From: Carposina sasakii
Taxonomy: Eukaryota; Arthropoda; Insecta; Lepidoptera; Carposinidae
Assembly: GCA_014607495.2 (NCBI GenBank)
Contig: CP053148.1
Span: forward strand, 6,634,001 to 6,698,000
Length of the DNA: 64,000 nt
Direction of reading: 5' to 3'
Below are positions 34,301 to 46,862 of the stretch, piece after piece. How positions within the stretch are numbered: the first letter of the stretch is position 1; each line of letters begins with the position of its first letter. The translations under genes and the position numbers were made by a program. Below the pieces are notes generated by a model. The model searched no databases. It was not told the DNA's origin and saw only the letters and a program-made list of their open reading frames with translations.

Positions 34301-37300
34301 AACTTCAGTTTAACCCTGTACCAGCTTAGTATAGTAAGTGCTAGACTAGACGTGATATAAAGTAAAACGAGCAATGAATTAGGCTTCATTTAGCTCAATC
34401 AAGAGGTGGAAGCCGTTCGCCTCAAAATAACGCGAGTCATTATATCATGTATAGTACGAGTATATGGACTACCTCAAACGGGTCTGGCCAGTGCCCACCA
34501 CACAGATGACTTGGTGACCATATTTGCCATATCCTTTAACAAAATTTCGAGTACATATTTTCACAGATTGACTCGTTCATTGTGGATCCTAATGAAATGA
34601 CTTGCATTTTGTATTTTTTTTAACAAAGCAACATTTTTTCGATTATCAATAGGGAGAGCTTAGGAATCGGTGGTGACCTAGCCCAAGTTGAAAATTTAAA
34701 GTAGACTCAATTTACAATGCTGACTTATTTTATTAGCTTGATATAGCGGCACAATAAATACATTCATTGTTATCCACAACATTTGTAATATTAGCAATAA
34801 AACTATAGGTACTCAACTCAAACTCGATACCTTAAGTGAACATTGATTGCTCACTCTATGGTTTTTACGAATGACACTCTGCCATGTTTAGTAAAATCTT
34901 GCACAAATTTGTCTGGAACATGGCAAAACTATATAACCAACGCATAACAAGGTCCTGCGTAGTATATGTACCTAAGCTACTATTCTTCTTGAAGGTGAGG
35001 TGAGACCTATATTGCTATAATTAATAGAAAAAAACTATGTGTCCGAGATGGCTACTTATGTTGCAAGTCTGTGTTCTAACGTTTTGGCAACTCAGGATAG
35101 TGAAATTAATTTTACATTTAATGCAATATGCATTTTATTAAAAAAATTATGCAAATGCACGTGCTATTTGACCAAAGAGTACTACATAGCAGCTTAGCCG
35201 CCGCCATTACGTAAACATTGCATACCTACCTACCCCTATGACTTTATTGGTGTAGTACCCTGCTCTACTACCTATAAATTATATTCTACCTACTATCTCT
35301 ATAATTTGTACAGTAGTTACAATATTATTTCCACATATTTATCTATAATAACACTTTTTACAACAACAATAATATACCTATATATTTAATTTTTACTTTA
35401 CTATCTCTATTACATATTTACTAACATTTCTTTCTTTTACTCTCTCTTACTTGTTAATTGTTTCGCATTAAAATTCAGTTGAGGGATGTATTTACCCAGC
35501 GCAAGCCCGTATGCTGCCAAGCAGTGACCTGGACACCGCCCTCTCTTTCTGCACCCACCTCGTGTACGGTTACGCCGCGGTCCAGTCTGACACCTACAAA
35601 GTGGTCCCTCTCAACGAGAACGTGGACGTTGACCGCTCGCACCAGAACTACCAGAACATTGTCAACTTCAGGAGCAAGCACCCTGGTTTGAAGATCCTGC
35701 TGTCTATTGGCGGCGACGCTGACTTGGAAGACGCTCAGAAGTACAATCTTTTGGTGAGTAGCAGGTTTGCTTAAATCACGATGGGGCTGTGAGTTGTGAT
35801 TATGGGAATCAATGCAGTTGCCACTGTACAGAAACCCGCCAGTAAATTGGTCACCTGAAGCAGGTTTTCAAGATTTATCGCGAATTAAAAGAAAAAGTAT
35901 TAAATTGCACTTACAACTAAAAATCTGATGTAGGTATGTGCCAATTACAAGTGTGCTCTTATATTATATTATAGTGGAGTGCGTTTTATCAAACAGCTCC
36001 CCAAAGCTTCTTTGAATAACTTAAATATCACCTAAACCCGTTCAGCTACGCAGTCTTGTAATCCTATCAGTCGTAAAGAAATGGTGATTGGAGTCGTAAT
36101 TTCTGTCTATTTATTTCTAGCTGGAATCTCCGCAAGCTCGTACCGCATTTGTCAACTCCGCTGTCCTCTTATCTGATCAGTATGGTTTCGATGGCGTTGA
36201 TGTGGCGTGGCAGTTCGCCAAGACCAAGCCTAAGAAGATCCGTAGCACCTGGGGTGAGTACAGTACTGATTTTAGAAAAAACTAACTAAGCAAAAAAATA
36301 TAATACACTGAGCCCAACACTATGTCTACTACGGTTTACATGATTTTGAGTGTAAAGAATGTATTTAGGTAGGTGGTAACCTCGGTCATAAAAATAAATA
36401 ATTTCATACGTTACGTTGTAGGTACTTGTAACCATTTCTGCGCTCGGTGATTGGGTGACCTCTGGACATTGATATTATCCCCGTTCCCCGAAGGTCTTTG
36501 CGGCAAAAACCTATTGAAATGACAACAGTAGGTACCTATGTAACCAGGGATAAGCGTTTACCGTAGTACCAAGAGCAGAAGTGGATGCAATTAGGAAGAG
36601 CTGAGTGAAAAGAAATAAGTAGGTTAAACTCTCTCCAATGTCATTGTAACTGAAGCCACAAGACGTAGCTGGGTAATGATATTGTTTACATGTAGAATAG
36701 CCGTAGGTACAATTGCTAGGTTTCAAATAGAAAACCACACAAGGAGTATAATATTAAGTAGGTGTAGGTAGGTATAATTATGTTGTGTATTCGAAAGATA
36801 ACCTATTGTCTGCTATAAGATAAATAATGTTGTTTATAGGTAGACGCTTGTCACCGAGGTCCAAAGCATAGGATGAGGGTACTTAGCTATAGCGTAAAGG
36901 CAGTATTTAAAATTTTTTATATATTTTTATTGCAAACATAACATAGATTCGGAAACATAGACAACATTGGATCTATTTCAATAGTAGCCAGTTCATATAG
37001 GTATAGGTATTACCTTATACTCGTATATACCTATTTACTCACTTGCTACTCGTAGAAATTGCAAGTATCTCAAATTCAATCGATTATCTCATTTTAAAAG
37101 AAGCTAATAGAGGCAAAGTTAAAGGCCAAATAAATGACCATGATTGAAGTCGAGGTCACGCTCGCCTTAATCTTAGTACGATTTCGCGCATATTCGACTG
37201 TTGGTCTAGTTACACGCGATAAACTTGACATTATCCGTCGACTGTGTTTTTGTATGATGTCTTTTTGGCTTAGGATTAATTAGGTAGATCAACAGGGTGT

Positions 37301-40300
37301 AAAAATAGGGTTTAGCGATCTCTTCACACAATTTGAGACTCGAAATCACATGTTTATTTTTATATGAACTATAATATATATGATAGGTATGTTATTATCA
37401 TTTATTGATCCTGTTGGTCCAAGTTTCACCGCACCAGGGGTGAAAGTACGAGTATGTTCAGTAGTTAACAATACTCTCATAAAAAAGATACTGCAATTTG
37501 CAAGTGATAATTGGTTTGATTGTTGACAAGCTACGGTGTATGACCTCAAAGCTCGTCACCAATCAAACCAATTGCATCACTTGCGAGTATTGTGGTCCTC
37601 CTCCGGATCCGTATATTTACTAAAGATGATGTAATGCCATTTGTTAGGGGATCGCAATCAGGGATTTGGTATCTCCTATCGCAATCACACAGCAGATCAC
37701 ACACAGAATCTCACAACAGAATCTGTCAGTTTTTTTAGTTGCTTGTTCTTTTCTCATATATTTCTCTTTCATAGATTAATGATTGGTCTCCGCTCCGCTC
37801 TGATAGACTAATCATTAATTTAAGATCTCTTGTTTTACTCCCTAGTCAAGGCTTTGAAATAATTTTAAACTGCAGATTTTGCTAGTCTGCTGCACAATAC
37901 TGCACACTAGCTAATATAACACGACATTTGACGTCACACAGATTTCAACCTTGCTAAGGAGGATAATGTCGATTCGCAATGATTTCCCACAAAAATAAAA
38001 CTGGTTTTATGTATCAAGCAAGGCTAGTTAGGCTTCGTGTATCTGATAAAATAAAATACGAACAATTTTGTCATTCTAAATAGGTAAGTTACCCTTTTAT
38101 CAATACAGGGTAGGTATCTAGGTAAAAATAATGAAACAATCAATTTTGGTGAAAGTACCTTTCATATAACTAATAACATAGGTAATATGATAACAATGAA
38201 CAAAGAAATAGCCATTATTTCACAACAAGCTTGATTTAATAAAATCAAAAAATCACGCCTCTTTCCCGGAGGGGTAGGCCGAGTTTACGGATTTGCTTTA
38301 ATATATTTGTATCTATTCTTTTAGGATCCATTTGGCATGGTATCAAGAAGACTTTCGGTACTACCCTCGTGGATGAGAAGGAGTCAGAGCACAGAGAAGG
38401 GTTCACAGCTTTAGTCCGCGAACTCAAGCAGGCCCTCAATGTCAAACACGATAAGCAACTGTCGATCACTGTTTTGCCCAACGTTAATGCTTCAAGTGAG
38501 TATTATATCTATAAAATAATTGTTATAGCTGAAGTGTTGATTTGCTTTGTTTGTCACTAATATTTGGAACCCGATTTTCCTTGAAAAAAATATTGCGTAG
38601 AATAGTCCATAATCTATTTAATTTCAGTCTATTACGATGTACCTTCCATCATCAACCTGGTGGACTACGTTAACGTGGAGGCCTTCGACTACTACACCCC
38701 TGAACGCAACCCCAAGGAGGCTGATTATGCTTCCCCCATATACGCCCCCCAGAACCGTAATCCTGTGTTGAACACTGATTCTGCTGTTGATTACTGGTTA
38801 GTTATCTTTAGTGTTTAGTCGAAAGAGATAACGAGAGTGCTAAAACGAAAAGTAAAGCGAGTAGAGGCATGAAGGAGTTTCTTCAGCTACGTTTAGCAAA
38901 GCGGGATGTAAATGAATAGTGAAAAGTTGCTAGCTGAACACCTAAGAAAAAGCCGATTCTGAGTAAAGCCGCTTCTGAGTTCCTTACTCTTACTTATACT
39001 GATAGAAGATGCACCTGATATATTCTAGTGAAGTCACGCATCAGCACGGGACTTTAGAAAAAAGTTATATAACAACTGGTTTGTCTTTAGGTTGAAATCT
39101 GGTGCTCCCGCTAGCAAAGTGGTCCTTGGAATTTCCACCTTCGGTCGCACCTGGAAGCTTGACGGCGAGAGTGAGATCTCTGGAGTGCCCCCGATCCATA
39201 CTGATGGCCCTGGAGAAGCTGGTAAGTGAATAATTAACACCAGAAATATTCGGGACCTTCTCGTACTTGTGTTAAATGCGGAATTCTCACACTCACTCAC
39301 TTATTGTAGGTAGAATGTAGCCATATTATTACAAAATAATTTAAACATAGTTTAAGCTAAACATGGTCTGAATTTGACAGAATTTAAATTTTTCCGTCTT
39401 ATCAGTGTCTAATTTTAGACAAAACTGATGAAATTTGTAATTTCCAAAATTATCTTAACAATTTTTGTTGCGATTTCAAGGTCCATACACCAAAACTGAA
39501 GGCCTACTGAGCTACCCTGAAGTATGCGAGAAGCTCATCAAGCCAGCTAACATGAAACTAAGGAAGGTGACTGACCCCAGCAAACGATTCGGTATGTGAT
39601 GCTTTCTCTTTATCTACTAGTATAAATATAACATGTTTGCTAACCTTACTGCTTTGCTATAGAATATAAATTTTATCATGGTTTTTCAAAGCGGTGGAAT
39701 GAAGGATAGTATTGTCTAGGCTTACTAGATGGTTAACTAGTTTAACTACAAATGATCTGGAACTGGGATACGTTAATGAAATACGAATTATCCACATCTT
39801 TCATTCTGTTTATACCCTGTAATAGTTTGATCTGTCCCCTCGTCTGCCTCCATGCAAATAAGGGGAAAACAGACACATCGAAATAACACTTAAATACAAA
39901 TTATTTGTCTACATACTTCATTTCATATACTATTTACCAGCCTATACAGAAATGTAGTTAGAAAATGCTTCAATAACTTTGATCCAGGAACTAGTAGAAT
40001 AATTTACCTTTTCAGAAAAGGGCTTAATGAAGGACGCTGATTTGTCTCATATATTTGGTTGGTACTGATTTTTAGCTCGCTTAATGCTTCAACTAAAATC
40101 GGTTATGGGTTCTTCTGGGCCCACTACCATGATCCCTTAAAGCAGGATCATATTTATATTGTGAAGACAGCGCTCTTCATTTATTCGTTCTCTCACTGCC
40201 AACGTTCCTGCTTTTAGAGTTCATTGGGGTACTGCAGGGTTATTGCACATCTGTTTTTACATTTCATAGTGATTGATGTTGCAGTCGTACTATCACCCTG

Positions 40301-42319
40301 AGTATCACCCATGGAAACTATACTGATGGAGGTAGCTTAATGCCCTATTATGAGTAAAGAATGAGTTATACAACGTATCACGAAAGAGATACTACAGCCA
40401 GATACAAATCTGGTGCAAATCGACTTTATGTGGAATGTTACATGGAGAATAGTAGGTTAGGGGTACATAAAAATACTAGATAAGTTTATCAGTACAATTT
40501 CGTCATGCATCACATTTGTAACTGATTATTTATACGGGCATTTTGCTACTGCCTTCGATAGAGTACGTGTGATGAGTTGAGGACGGGTGATGAGTTCAAT
40601 GGCTTATCAATATTCACTGTCAAAAATATGCAATAGCCTTGCTGGTGATGGTTACTTGTAAATGTTCCAGGTCTGTAATAAAAGTACATATCCAGGTTCA
40701 AATGTGACCGTTATTGTCGTGTTTTGTGTCTATAACAATATATTGTTCCGGGCGTCTCTTAGGTAGATAAACGAACAGCTAAAACGAGGTTCCATTTAGG
40801 AAGTTAACTGAAAGGAGTGTAGCTTTAGGAAATGCTATAAATAGTGCAGTGCCACCGGAGCCCAGGCATAGGGCGTAGACTCTAGGGGGTGCAAGAATGG
40901 CCAGACCAAGGCAGCACCTTTTCGTTTTTAAATAGATCGCGGTTATACCTAGAAGCTCGCACAGGGCGCAGAAAAGGCTTTTTATTGCACTTGCTTTAGG
41001 TAGCTAGAAAAGATAGGTATCTAGTTAGAGAGATTAGGATGACCTCCTTCATGTTATGTGATGCCTCTATGTGTTTTGTTCAAATATGCCAAATTATCGC
41101 CATGCTTCTTATAACTCCGGCACTTTAGCAACGGCAAACACCAGCTGCTATACCTCTGAAGCAGTAGGCTTCCTTTCCACCAAAGATGTGGTATGCTAAG
41201 TTGCTATGGCGTTGATAGCACCCAACAAAATTGACATCTAGAGCTGCTCCCTCACCGAGAGCATTCGCGTGTGATATACCTAACATTATACAATCGAGTT
41301 TGAGCATTACATTACAATACTACCTCCCTGACTGACGAGCATTCGCATGTAATGTAACATGTTCGACTTTGAGCAGGCGATTGATGTTATATGTTGTATC
41401 AAAATATTATACATTGTATCATTACAAGGTGCGCACTGTAATGCTCGGTTCTCCTCCTTCACTGATGTAATGTTCAAATCTGTAAAGTTACATTACTCCC
41501 GAATGCTTTCGATGAGGGACACCTTAGAACTACATAATTAATATGTTTTACGGACATCACAAGCATCCGTAGCAACGTAGCTTATCACATCTTTTGTGCA
41601 AAGGCAGCCCTAATCAATCTCTAACCTTTCTGTGTTTATTATAGGCACATACGCTTTCCGTCTACCTGACAGCAGTGGCGAGAACGGCATCTGGGTGTCG
41701 TATGAAGATCCAGACACTGCTGGACAGAAAGCTAGCTTCGTTAAGTGAGTACAACATACTTTGACATATTGTTTTTTTCCAACCCAAACCCACCATTGCA
41801 GTTGTACTATTAAAGTGGGAAGGTCTACATTGGTCCAGTGCGGGATGCTTGGTTTTCTCATTTTCTAAGAGCGTCGTTTCGAGCAGAACGATCGCGTGTA
41901 GCTGAAGTTGGCTAGGGCTGCAGAGATGCTGTAAGGAAATCTGAGGGCTTAGAAAATGTAACAATCTTACTAGCGAAAGCGAAGTTTGAAATGTGTTCCA
42001 ACGTAAACTACTGATACGAATCAGATCAATGGGATATTTATAAAACATAAACTTAAAATTTGCTCTTCATCGTTATGTCTCAGTCATTTACTTTAAGAAT
42101 GGAGAGGGACAGACATGACTCATTTTAAGTTTATGTTTAATGTATGACAGTAGGTACTATACTTTTATCTAGAGTTATGTCACAGTTTTCTTAATTTTTG
42201 TTTGTAGGTCCAAGGGTCTTGGAGGAGTCTCCATTGTGGACCTCTCCCTGGATGATTTCCGCGGTCTCTGCACCGGCGACAAGTACCCAATTCTGCGCGC
42301 TGCCACATACCGTCTTTAA
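31380..42319 (+). CDS. IDGF: imaginal disc growth factor (chitinase-like GH18 protein, inactive)
   Basis: Nine coding exons: 31380-31488, 35500-35753, 36121-36253, 38325-38495, 38628-38796, 39091-39221, 39481-39591, 41645-41744 and 42208-42319. The phases join throughout, giving 429 residues, the usual IDGF length. IDGFs are secreted GH18-fold growth factors that promote insect cell proliferation and moulting. Visible parts: signal peptide MKLLILFAGLLAVCA, VVCYYDSRSYVRE strand 1, LSFCTHLVYGYA, KILLSIGGDAD, and the catalytic-motif position FDGVDVAWQF (145-152), where the chitinase D.D.E becomes D.A.Q, so no chitinase activity is expected. An N-A-S glycosylation sequon lies across the exon 4/5 junction. 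The protein ends FRGLCTGDKYPILRAATYRL. Intron 1 is 4 kb. Exon 2 has two in-frame acceptors 21 nt apart; the downstream one gives the family-typical RESQARML. Confidence 0.93.
31489..35499. other. IDGF intron 1
   Basis: About 4 kb of AT-rich sequence. One short open frame (32758-33012, 84 codons) with two hydrophobic segments is described in the findings. A decayed TACAGGGTG-type element may lie at about 33070-33240. Nothing else was recognised. Confidence 0.45.
36254..38324. other. IDGF intron 3
   Basis: Includes a fragment at about 37293-37370 beginning AACAGGGTGTAAAAATAGGG and containing GACTCGAAATCACATG, related to the elements at 45917 and 46293. An inverted pair lies at about 37500-37575 (GCAAGTGATAATTGGTTTGA and TCAAACCAATTGCATCACTT). 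No exon was found. Confidence 0.45.
38811..38960 (+). repeat. SINE-like fragment in IDGF intron 5
   Basis: AGAGATAACGAGAGTGCTAA and, later, CTACGTTTAGCAAAGCGGGA with AAAAGTTGCTAGCTGAACAC follow 23497-23660 in order. Confidence 0.5.
39592..41644. other. IDGF intron 7
   Basis: No exons or named elements. A region near 41220-41530 repeats the word TGTAATG and the pair GAGCATTCGC, suggesting local duplication. Confidence 0.35.
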
Positions 42320-42496
42320 ATGATTTTTATTTTATATTATGTATTTTAATTTTTAACTGCTGGACAAGACTTTAGTCACTAGATTTTTGTGAAACTTAAG
42401 TTTTTGCTAACGATATGCTCGTCAAATATCTGTAACTTTAATGTACATCGTTATATAATGTTTAATAGTGATATCACCAATATTATTGTTTTGTAG

Positions 42497-42502
42497 AATA
42501 AA
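42497..42502 (+). terminator. IDGF: IDGF poly(A) signal
   Basis: AATAAA about 178 bp after the stop codon, with a further ATAAAATAAA just downstream. Confidence 0.65.
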
Positions 42503-42607
42503 TATAAAATAAACTACATTCTTCGATAAGTAATTTATTTGTATACAACTGGCCCCTTCAGCCGACCTTCCACCACGAACTAAACTAAGTTAGTTTCGCT
42601 TATGGCT

Positions 42608-42722
42608 GGCTTTTAATTAACCGCCTAATTTTGTGAGTATGGCTGAGCAAAATCGTCAGTGCGGCCGCTTCCATTAGTTTCCTTTTCTCACAAAATTAGG
42701 CGATTAAAATCCGCAGCGGTTT
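42608..42722. repeat. hairpin MITE
   Basis: TTAACCGCCTAATTTTGTGA at the left is mirrored by TCACAAAATTAGGCGATTAA at the right around a ~60-bp spacer. Confidence 0.65.
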
Positions 42723-43073
42723 AGCCGTAGTGCGGCCTAAGCCATAGTCACAATTCGTTTTATAAACTAATTTTTCACACTTACCGCGTGCGTTTACAGC
42801 AAACTATGCACACTTTAATATAATGCATGAAAAGCTGAATTGTGTGAGCTAAGCTAAATAAAATTAGTTTAGTTGGTGATGGACAATCGGTTCAAAATCG
42901 AGTACACATTAGGCGCTCGGCGTTGCGTTCGGCGCGCGTTATTAGCGTACATATAGCGCGCATAGCACGGCGTTTTACGAGTGAGACTAATATGAGGTAG
43001 GCATCCATTTCCATATATTGAACCTGGCTACTGTATACAGTAGTAGCAGCCAGTAGGCTAAGTCATAGAGTAA

Positions 43074-43303
43074 GGCCTGGTTCCCACTATGCCGGACCGG
43101 TAGATCTGCCGGAAACCGGACCCTGGACAAAGTTCACATTACACCGGATCCCATAAGAAAATCGTACTCAGTGACAAAATGACGGCTCGGCAAAAATGCC
43201 GGACTCGGGATAATGTGAACAGCTCTATGTACAGCCACTAGCCCTTCCGGCAGTTTTACCGGCCTGACAAATCTGCCGGTCCGGCGTAGTGTGAACCCGC
43301 ACT
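43074..43303. mobile_element. CG-rich MITE with GGTTCCCACTATGCCGG ends
   Basis: GGTTCCCACTATGCCGGACC at the left is mirrored by GGTCCGGCGTAGTGTGAACC at the right, and several CCGG-containing inner arms also pair. It is CG-richer than its surroundings. Confidence 0.75.
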
Positions 43304-43444
43304 AATTTGATATACATAGGTACTCAGTTCGTGATTGCTTATCCGCGATACAAATGTGTACTTGGATTCTTATATTTTACTGAAAAAAGTTCAAATAACT
43401 AATCAACCTTAATGGAGAGTCACTTGGCTGGGTGCGCGATGAGA

Positions 43445-43725
43445 GCGTTAACTAAGGGTCGGTTCGTATCTGACTGAAGATAGCGTATCTTCAGGTTCGG
43501 CGCATCTTTAGGTACAACGTACGTTCGACGCACTAACGTATCATCGGTTGAGTGTGAACGGTCGAGTGTTTTTCTCGTAGAAAGAGTGAGTTATGGACCA
43601 TCATTCATCTGAGGATGGACGTATATCAAAGAATATCGTGTTTTTCTATACATTTTGTCTGTTCTGACGTTACGCGGACTGATAATACGCAACGCATGTT
43701 CCGTCAAATATGAACCCAATTACTT
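43445..43725. repeat. possible MITE with GGGTCGGTTCGTATCTGAC end
   Basis: GGGTCGGTTCGTATCTGACT at the left is matched imperfectly in inverted orientation by GTCAAATATGAACCC at the right. Confidence 0.4.
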
Positions 43726-44283
43726 ACAACTTGGGTCACGACTTGGGCGGACTTTGAAATGTCAAATGGCTGGCTGTCGTTAAGAAGAGTTAGTAAACAA
43801 ACAACTAATTTCAATGAAACGTTGCACATAATTTACGTATTTATTTATTTGGGACAGTTAACAACTGTAGGTATATAAAAATATATAGTATATACAAAGT
43901 ATAAATAAGTACCTGTTATGTAAAAGCATCAATGCGAAGGCACCTGCTCCGAAAGAGTATAGTAAGGAAGGCACGCGGCCAGCACGCGGCCGACTGATGA
44001 CTGATTTTTTCCTCTTTCGATTCATCGCCGCGAGCTACGGCCTCTTTCCATAGTAATTTGTATGGAGATTTTGATCACAAAAATTGGGCTAGTTTGATGT
44101 CTTATTGCAGAAAATAGGGATACATTTACTAAAAAAATAAAGTTTTCATCGACTGCTTTATAGTTTTAGCTTTCTTATTTGATAAATATCATTTCATACC
44201 TCTCGATACTTACGACACAGTATGCGGGAGTACGATTTTCACGTTTTTAATTATAAAATTATTAATAAAGAAATGGAAAAAAT

Positions 44284-44362
44284 TCCTCACCCGGGTGGGA
44301 ATCGAACTCACGACCTCTGCATTCCGCGTGTCAGTGCTCTAACCACTGAGCCACCGGGTCAA
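44284..44362 (-). repeat. tRNA-like sequence (SINE head or tRNA pseudogene)
   Basis: On the minus strand: GACCCGGTGGCTCAGTGGTT (A box and D arm), GAGCACTGACACG, then GTTCGATTCCC (B box) and CACCCGGGT. Six of seven acceptor pairs and the D stem form, but the anticodon stem does not close properly, so a working tRNA is unlikely. Confidence 0.5.
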
Positions 44363-44472
44363 TTACTCGGATGACGAATTTTACCATCTCTTTTTCTAAA
44401 TTACATATTGGCAACGTTATTTTTCATCCCGATAGCTATACACTAGCCAAATCTTTTAATTGTTTTCAGAGC

Positions 44473-44584
44473 GGTAAGCACGAACCTCTCGATAGTCCGT
44501 AACGCTAGCGTCAAACTGTCAATTCCCATAGATTTAGCTAGCGAGTCGCTAGCGTTACGCCGCGTAAAAAGGTTCGTGCTTACC
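44473..44584. repeat. hairpin MITE upstream of the ATP synthase b gene
   Basis: GGTAAGCACGAACCT at the left and its exact complement AGGTTCGTGCTTACC at the right, with inner GTAACGCTAGCG and CGCTAGCGTTAC arms. Confidence 0.8.
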
Positions 44585-44727
44585 CCACAGGTTATAATTT
44601 TTACACTTATCCATATTCTAAATGTCATTTAATATGACATTTTGAATCAAATTTCAATCAGTTGTTTTATCGTCTCAAACTTAATAAATTACTATTTGTT
44701 ATTATGATTTGAGAAAAATATCTCCAA

Positions 44728-45480
44728 ATGTACATTAAACGTATGTGCTATGTGGCTAAGCAGTCGTGCAGTATTTTACCAAAAGCTATTTATTATTCTC
44801 ACACTTCATCGTGTCCAGCAAAGAAGAGTTCTGGTGCTTCTGGTGGCTTTGGTCCAGCTAAACGAAATGAAAAAAGTGGGCCTTGTCGCTTAGCCTTCAT
44901 TCCTGAAGAATGGTTCCAAGCTTTTCATCCCATTACTGGTGTTAGTGGACCCTATGTTCTAGGTTTAGTATCTGCGAATTATATATTTAGCAAGGAAATA
45001 CTTGTTTGCGAGCACGAATATTATAGTGGATTGCCTTGGATTGTCATAATTTGTACAGTTGTTAAGAAGTTCGGACCAGCTGTTGCAGCGTCCCTGGATA
45101 GGGATGTCGATAATCATTGCAAAGAATTAGAAAGCCATCGTACAGCTGAAAAGAACTTATACAATGAGATTATCAAGGAAAGTAAAGATTCGCAGAGAAG
45201 AGCTAAAGGTCAAGAACTATTGATACAAGCGAAGAAAGAGAATGTAGCAATGCAGCTGGAAGCAGTGTATCGAGAGAGAATGATGCAAGTATATTCTAGC
45301 GTTAAAGGACGTATAGAATATCATGCAAAAAAACAGAGGGCGCTGAATAGGATTCATCAGAAATGGATGATCGGTTGGATACTGGAAAACGTGAGGAAAT
45401 CTATAACACCTGAATTTCAAGTACAGGCCTTGCAAAGTGCTATTTCAGATCTAAGTAACGCGGCAGCTAAGGTTAAATAA
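44728..45480 (+). CDS. ATP5PB: ATP synthase subunit b, mitochondrial (intronless, probable retrogene)
   Basis: An uninterrupted 250-codon frame. Subunit b forms the peripheral stalk of mitochondrial F1Fo-ATP synthase, anchored in the inner membrane by its N-half. Visible parts: basic, Ser-rich N-terminus (about 1-35) fitting an import presequence; FIPEEWFQAFHPITGVSGPY (57-76), the family hallmark; two hydrophobic stretches (about 75-90 and 101-118) around KEILVCEHEYYSGLPW; then a long charged helix (about 120-235) with QAKKENVAMQLEAVYRERMM. The length matches insect subunit b. The first ATG is used. Lack of introns in an intron-rich neighbourhood and several drifted residues suggest a retrocopy that has kept its frame, so it is probably functional, perhaps tissue-restricted. 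The parent gene is not in this window. Confidence 0.88.
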   Translation: MYIKRMCYVAKQSCSILPKAIYYSHTSSCPAKKSSGASGGFGPAKRNEKSGPCRLAFIPEEWFQAFHPITGVSGPYVLGLVSANYIFSKEILVCEHEYYSGLPWIVIICTVVKKFGPAVAASLDRDVDNHCKELESHRTAEKNLYNEIIKESKDSQRRAKGQELLIQAKKENVAMQLEAVYRERMMQVYSSVKGRIEYHAKKQRALNRIHQKWMIGWILENVRKSITPEFQVQALQSAISDLSNAAAKVK

Positions 45481-45707
45481 AATTCAAGTTGGAATATTTA
45501 TAGGCTTTTATTTATTTTATGCCCTAGATTGATAGGATAAGGTTGCCTCACTGGACTACGTTATTTTTAAAAATCCTAGAAACTAAACAAAAATACTTAT
45601 CTAGAGAAAAATAATTGGTAACAACTGTTTTCTAGATAGGTATTTTTGTTTATAGATTTCTATTGTAAGGTATGTAACATATACATAAATTAAAATTCAT
45701 GAAAATT

Positions 45708-45713
45708 AATAAA
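45708..45713 (+). terminator. ATP5PB: possible ATP synthase b poly(A) signal
   Basis: First AATAAA downstream of the stop, about 230 bp away. Confidence 0.4.
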
Positions 45714-45916
45714 GTCGCCTTGCTTAGACTATTGTGCCTTTGTCTGGCCATTAAGATGCTATGACTGAGAATTTTTCTTGCTTGCTCCATTCAAGGAGAA
45801 TTATGAAAATTACAGGAAAGAAAAACAATAAAATATAACCGATCTCCAATTTAATATGGTATTCACTATTTTAATTGTAAAAAACAACAAAATTACAGCA
45901 AAATTAATTACCTATC

Positions 45917-46126
45917 TACAGGATGTAACAAAAGGGGTATGTTAAGCGAAAAGCTATGTAAATAGCCTATTAAATAGAACCTACTCACAATATTTCAGAC
46001 TCGAAATCACATGATTATTTTTCCAAATAGTATGGAGAATTCCTAAATAACTCGGGAATGTTCATACAATCTTAAAAAATAGACATGTAATTTCGAGTTT
46101 AAGATACCCTTTCTGTTACACCTTAT
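45917..46126. mobile_element. MITE with TACAGGATGTAACAAAAGGGG ends, copy 1
   Basis: Left end TACAGGATGTAACAAAAGGG, right end CCCTTTCTGTTACACCTTAT. The interior carries GTTAAGCGAAAAGCTATGTA. It is a shorter relative of the next copy. Confidence 0.7.
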
Positions 46127-46292
46127 AGAAATTAAATCACAGTACTTAAATATTCTCATACCTACGTATTTACAATAAAAATATGCAATTACGAAAGTAA
46201 CTAAATAAACTTTCATTTTTTCTACAGTTCTTAGTTCCGGCTGCTAGGTATGCAGGCTGCCTGTATGGCCATGTTCGTTTATTCTCATAGTC

Positions 46293-46564
46293 TATACAGG
46301 ATGTAACAAAAGGGTAGGTATGTTAAGCGAAAAGCTATGTAAATAGCCTGCTAAACGGAACCTACCTACAAAATTTCAGACTCGAAATCACATGTTTATT
46401 TTTACAAATAGTATGTAGAATTTCAAAACAACTCAGGAATGTTAATACAATCTTGAAAAATAAACTTGTGATTTCGATTCTGAAATTTTGAAAAAAGGGT
46501 CTCTATAGTGGGCTATTTACATAGCTTTTCGCTTAACATACCCTTTCTGTTACACCCTGTATAG
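46293..46564. mobile_element. MITE of the same family, copy 2, full-length
   Basis: Starts TATACAGGATGTAACAAAAG and ends TTCTGTTACACCCTGTATA. Long inner arms pair (GTTAAGCGAAAAGCTATGTA with TACATAGCTTTTCGCTTAAC), so both ends carry the same ~50 bp in inverted orientation. Confidence 0.8.
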
Positions 46565-46862
46565 AAACTACGTAAAGGTCACTCTTATAAGTACATGCAT
46601 TGATATTATGTGCTAATCGTAGTATAGACAAAATGGTGCAAGTGAACCTACAACAGCATCTCCGGGAAAATCTTGCCTGCGGTACCTGAAACAAAAAAGA
46701 AGATTAATACAACCTCGTGGTTTTCATCTTATCTCCGCTGAAATTAAACAACACAAGTAATTAATTAGACCCCCAATTTTATAGGGCAGTAAAGTTTTCA
46801 TTAATTGTGTTTAACGACATTTCCGCCACAAACCTAATGGTACGAAGTCACTCTTTTTAAAC

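Noticed and set aside
35475..35691. Frames overlapping IDGF exon 2 in other frames and on the minus strand
   Set aside because: The IDGF frame carries family motifs; the others are by-products of its GC-rich codons.
41610..42048. Minus-strand frames of 83 and 128 codons
   Set aside because: They are antisense to IDGF exon 8 and its intron, with no domain and no splice support.
31380..42319. Active chitinase
   Set aside because: The catalytic motif position has Ala and Gln in place of Asp and Glu, the IDGF signature.
44284..44362. Functional tRNA gene
   Set aside because: The A and B boxes are present, but the anticodon stem does not pair and the first acceptor pair is a mismatch; a SINE head or pseudogene is likelier.
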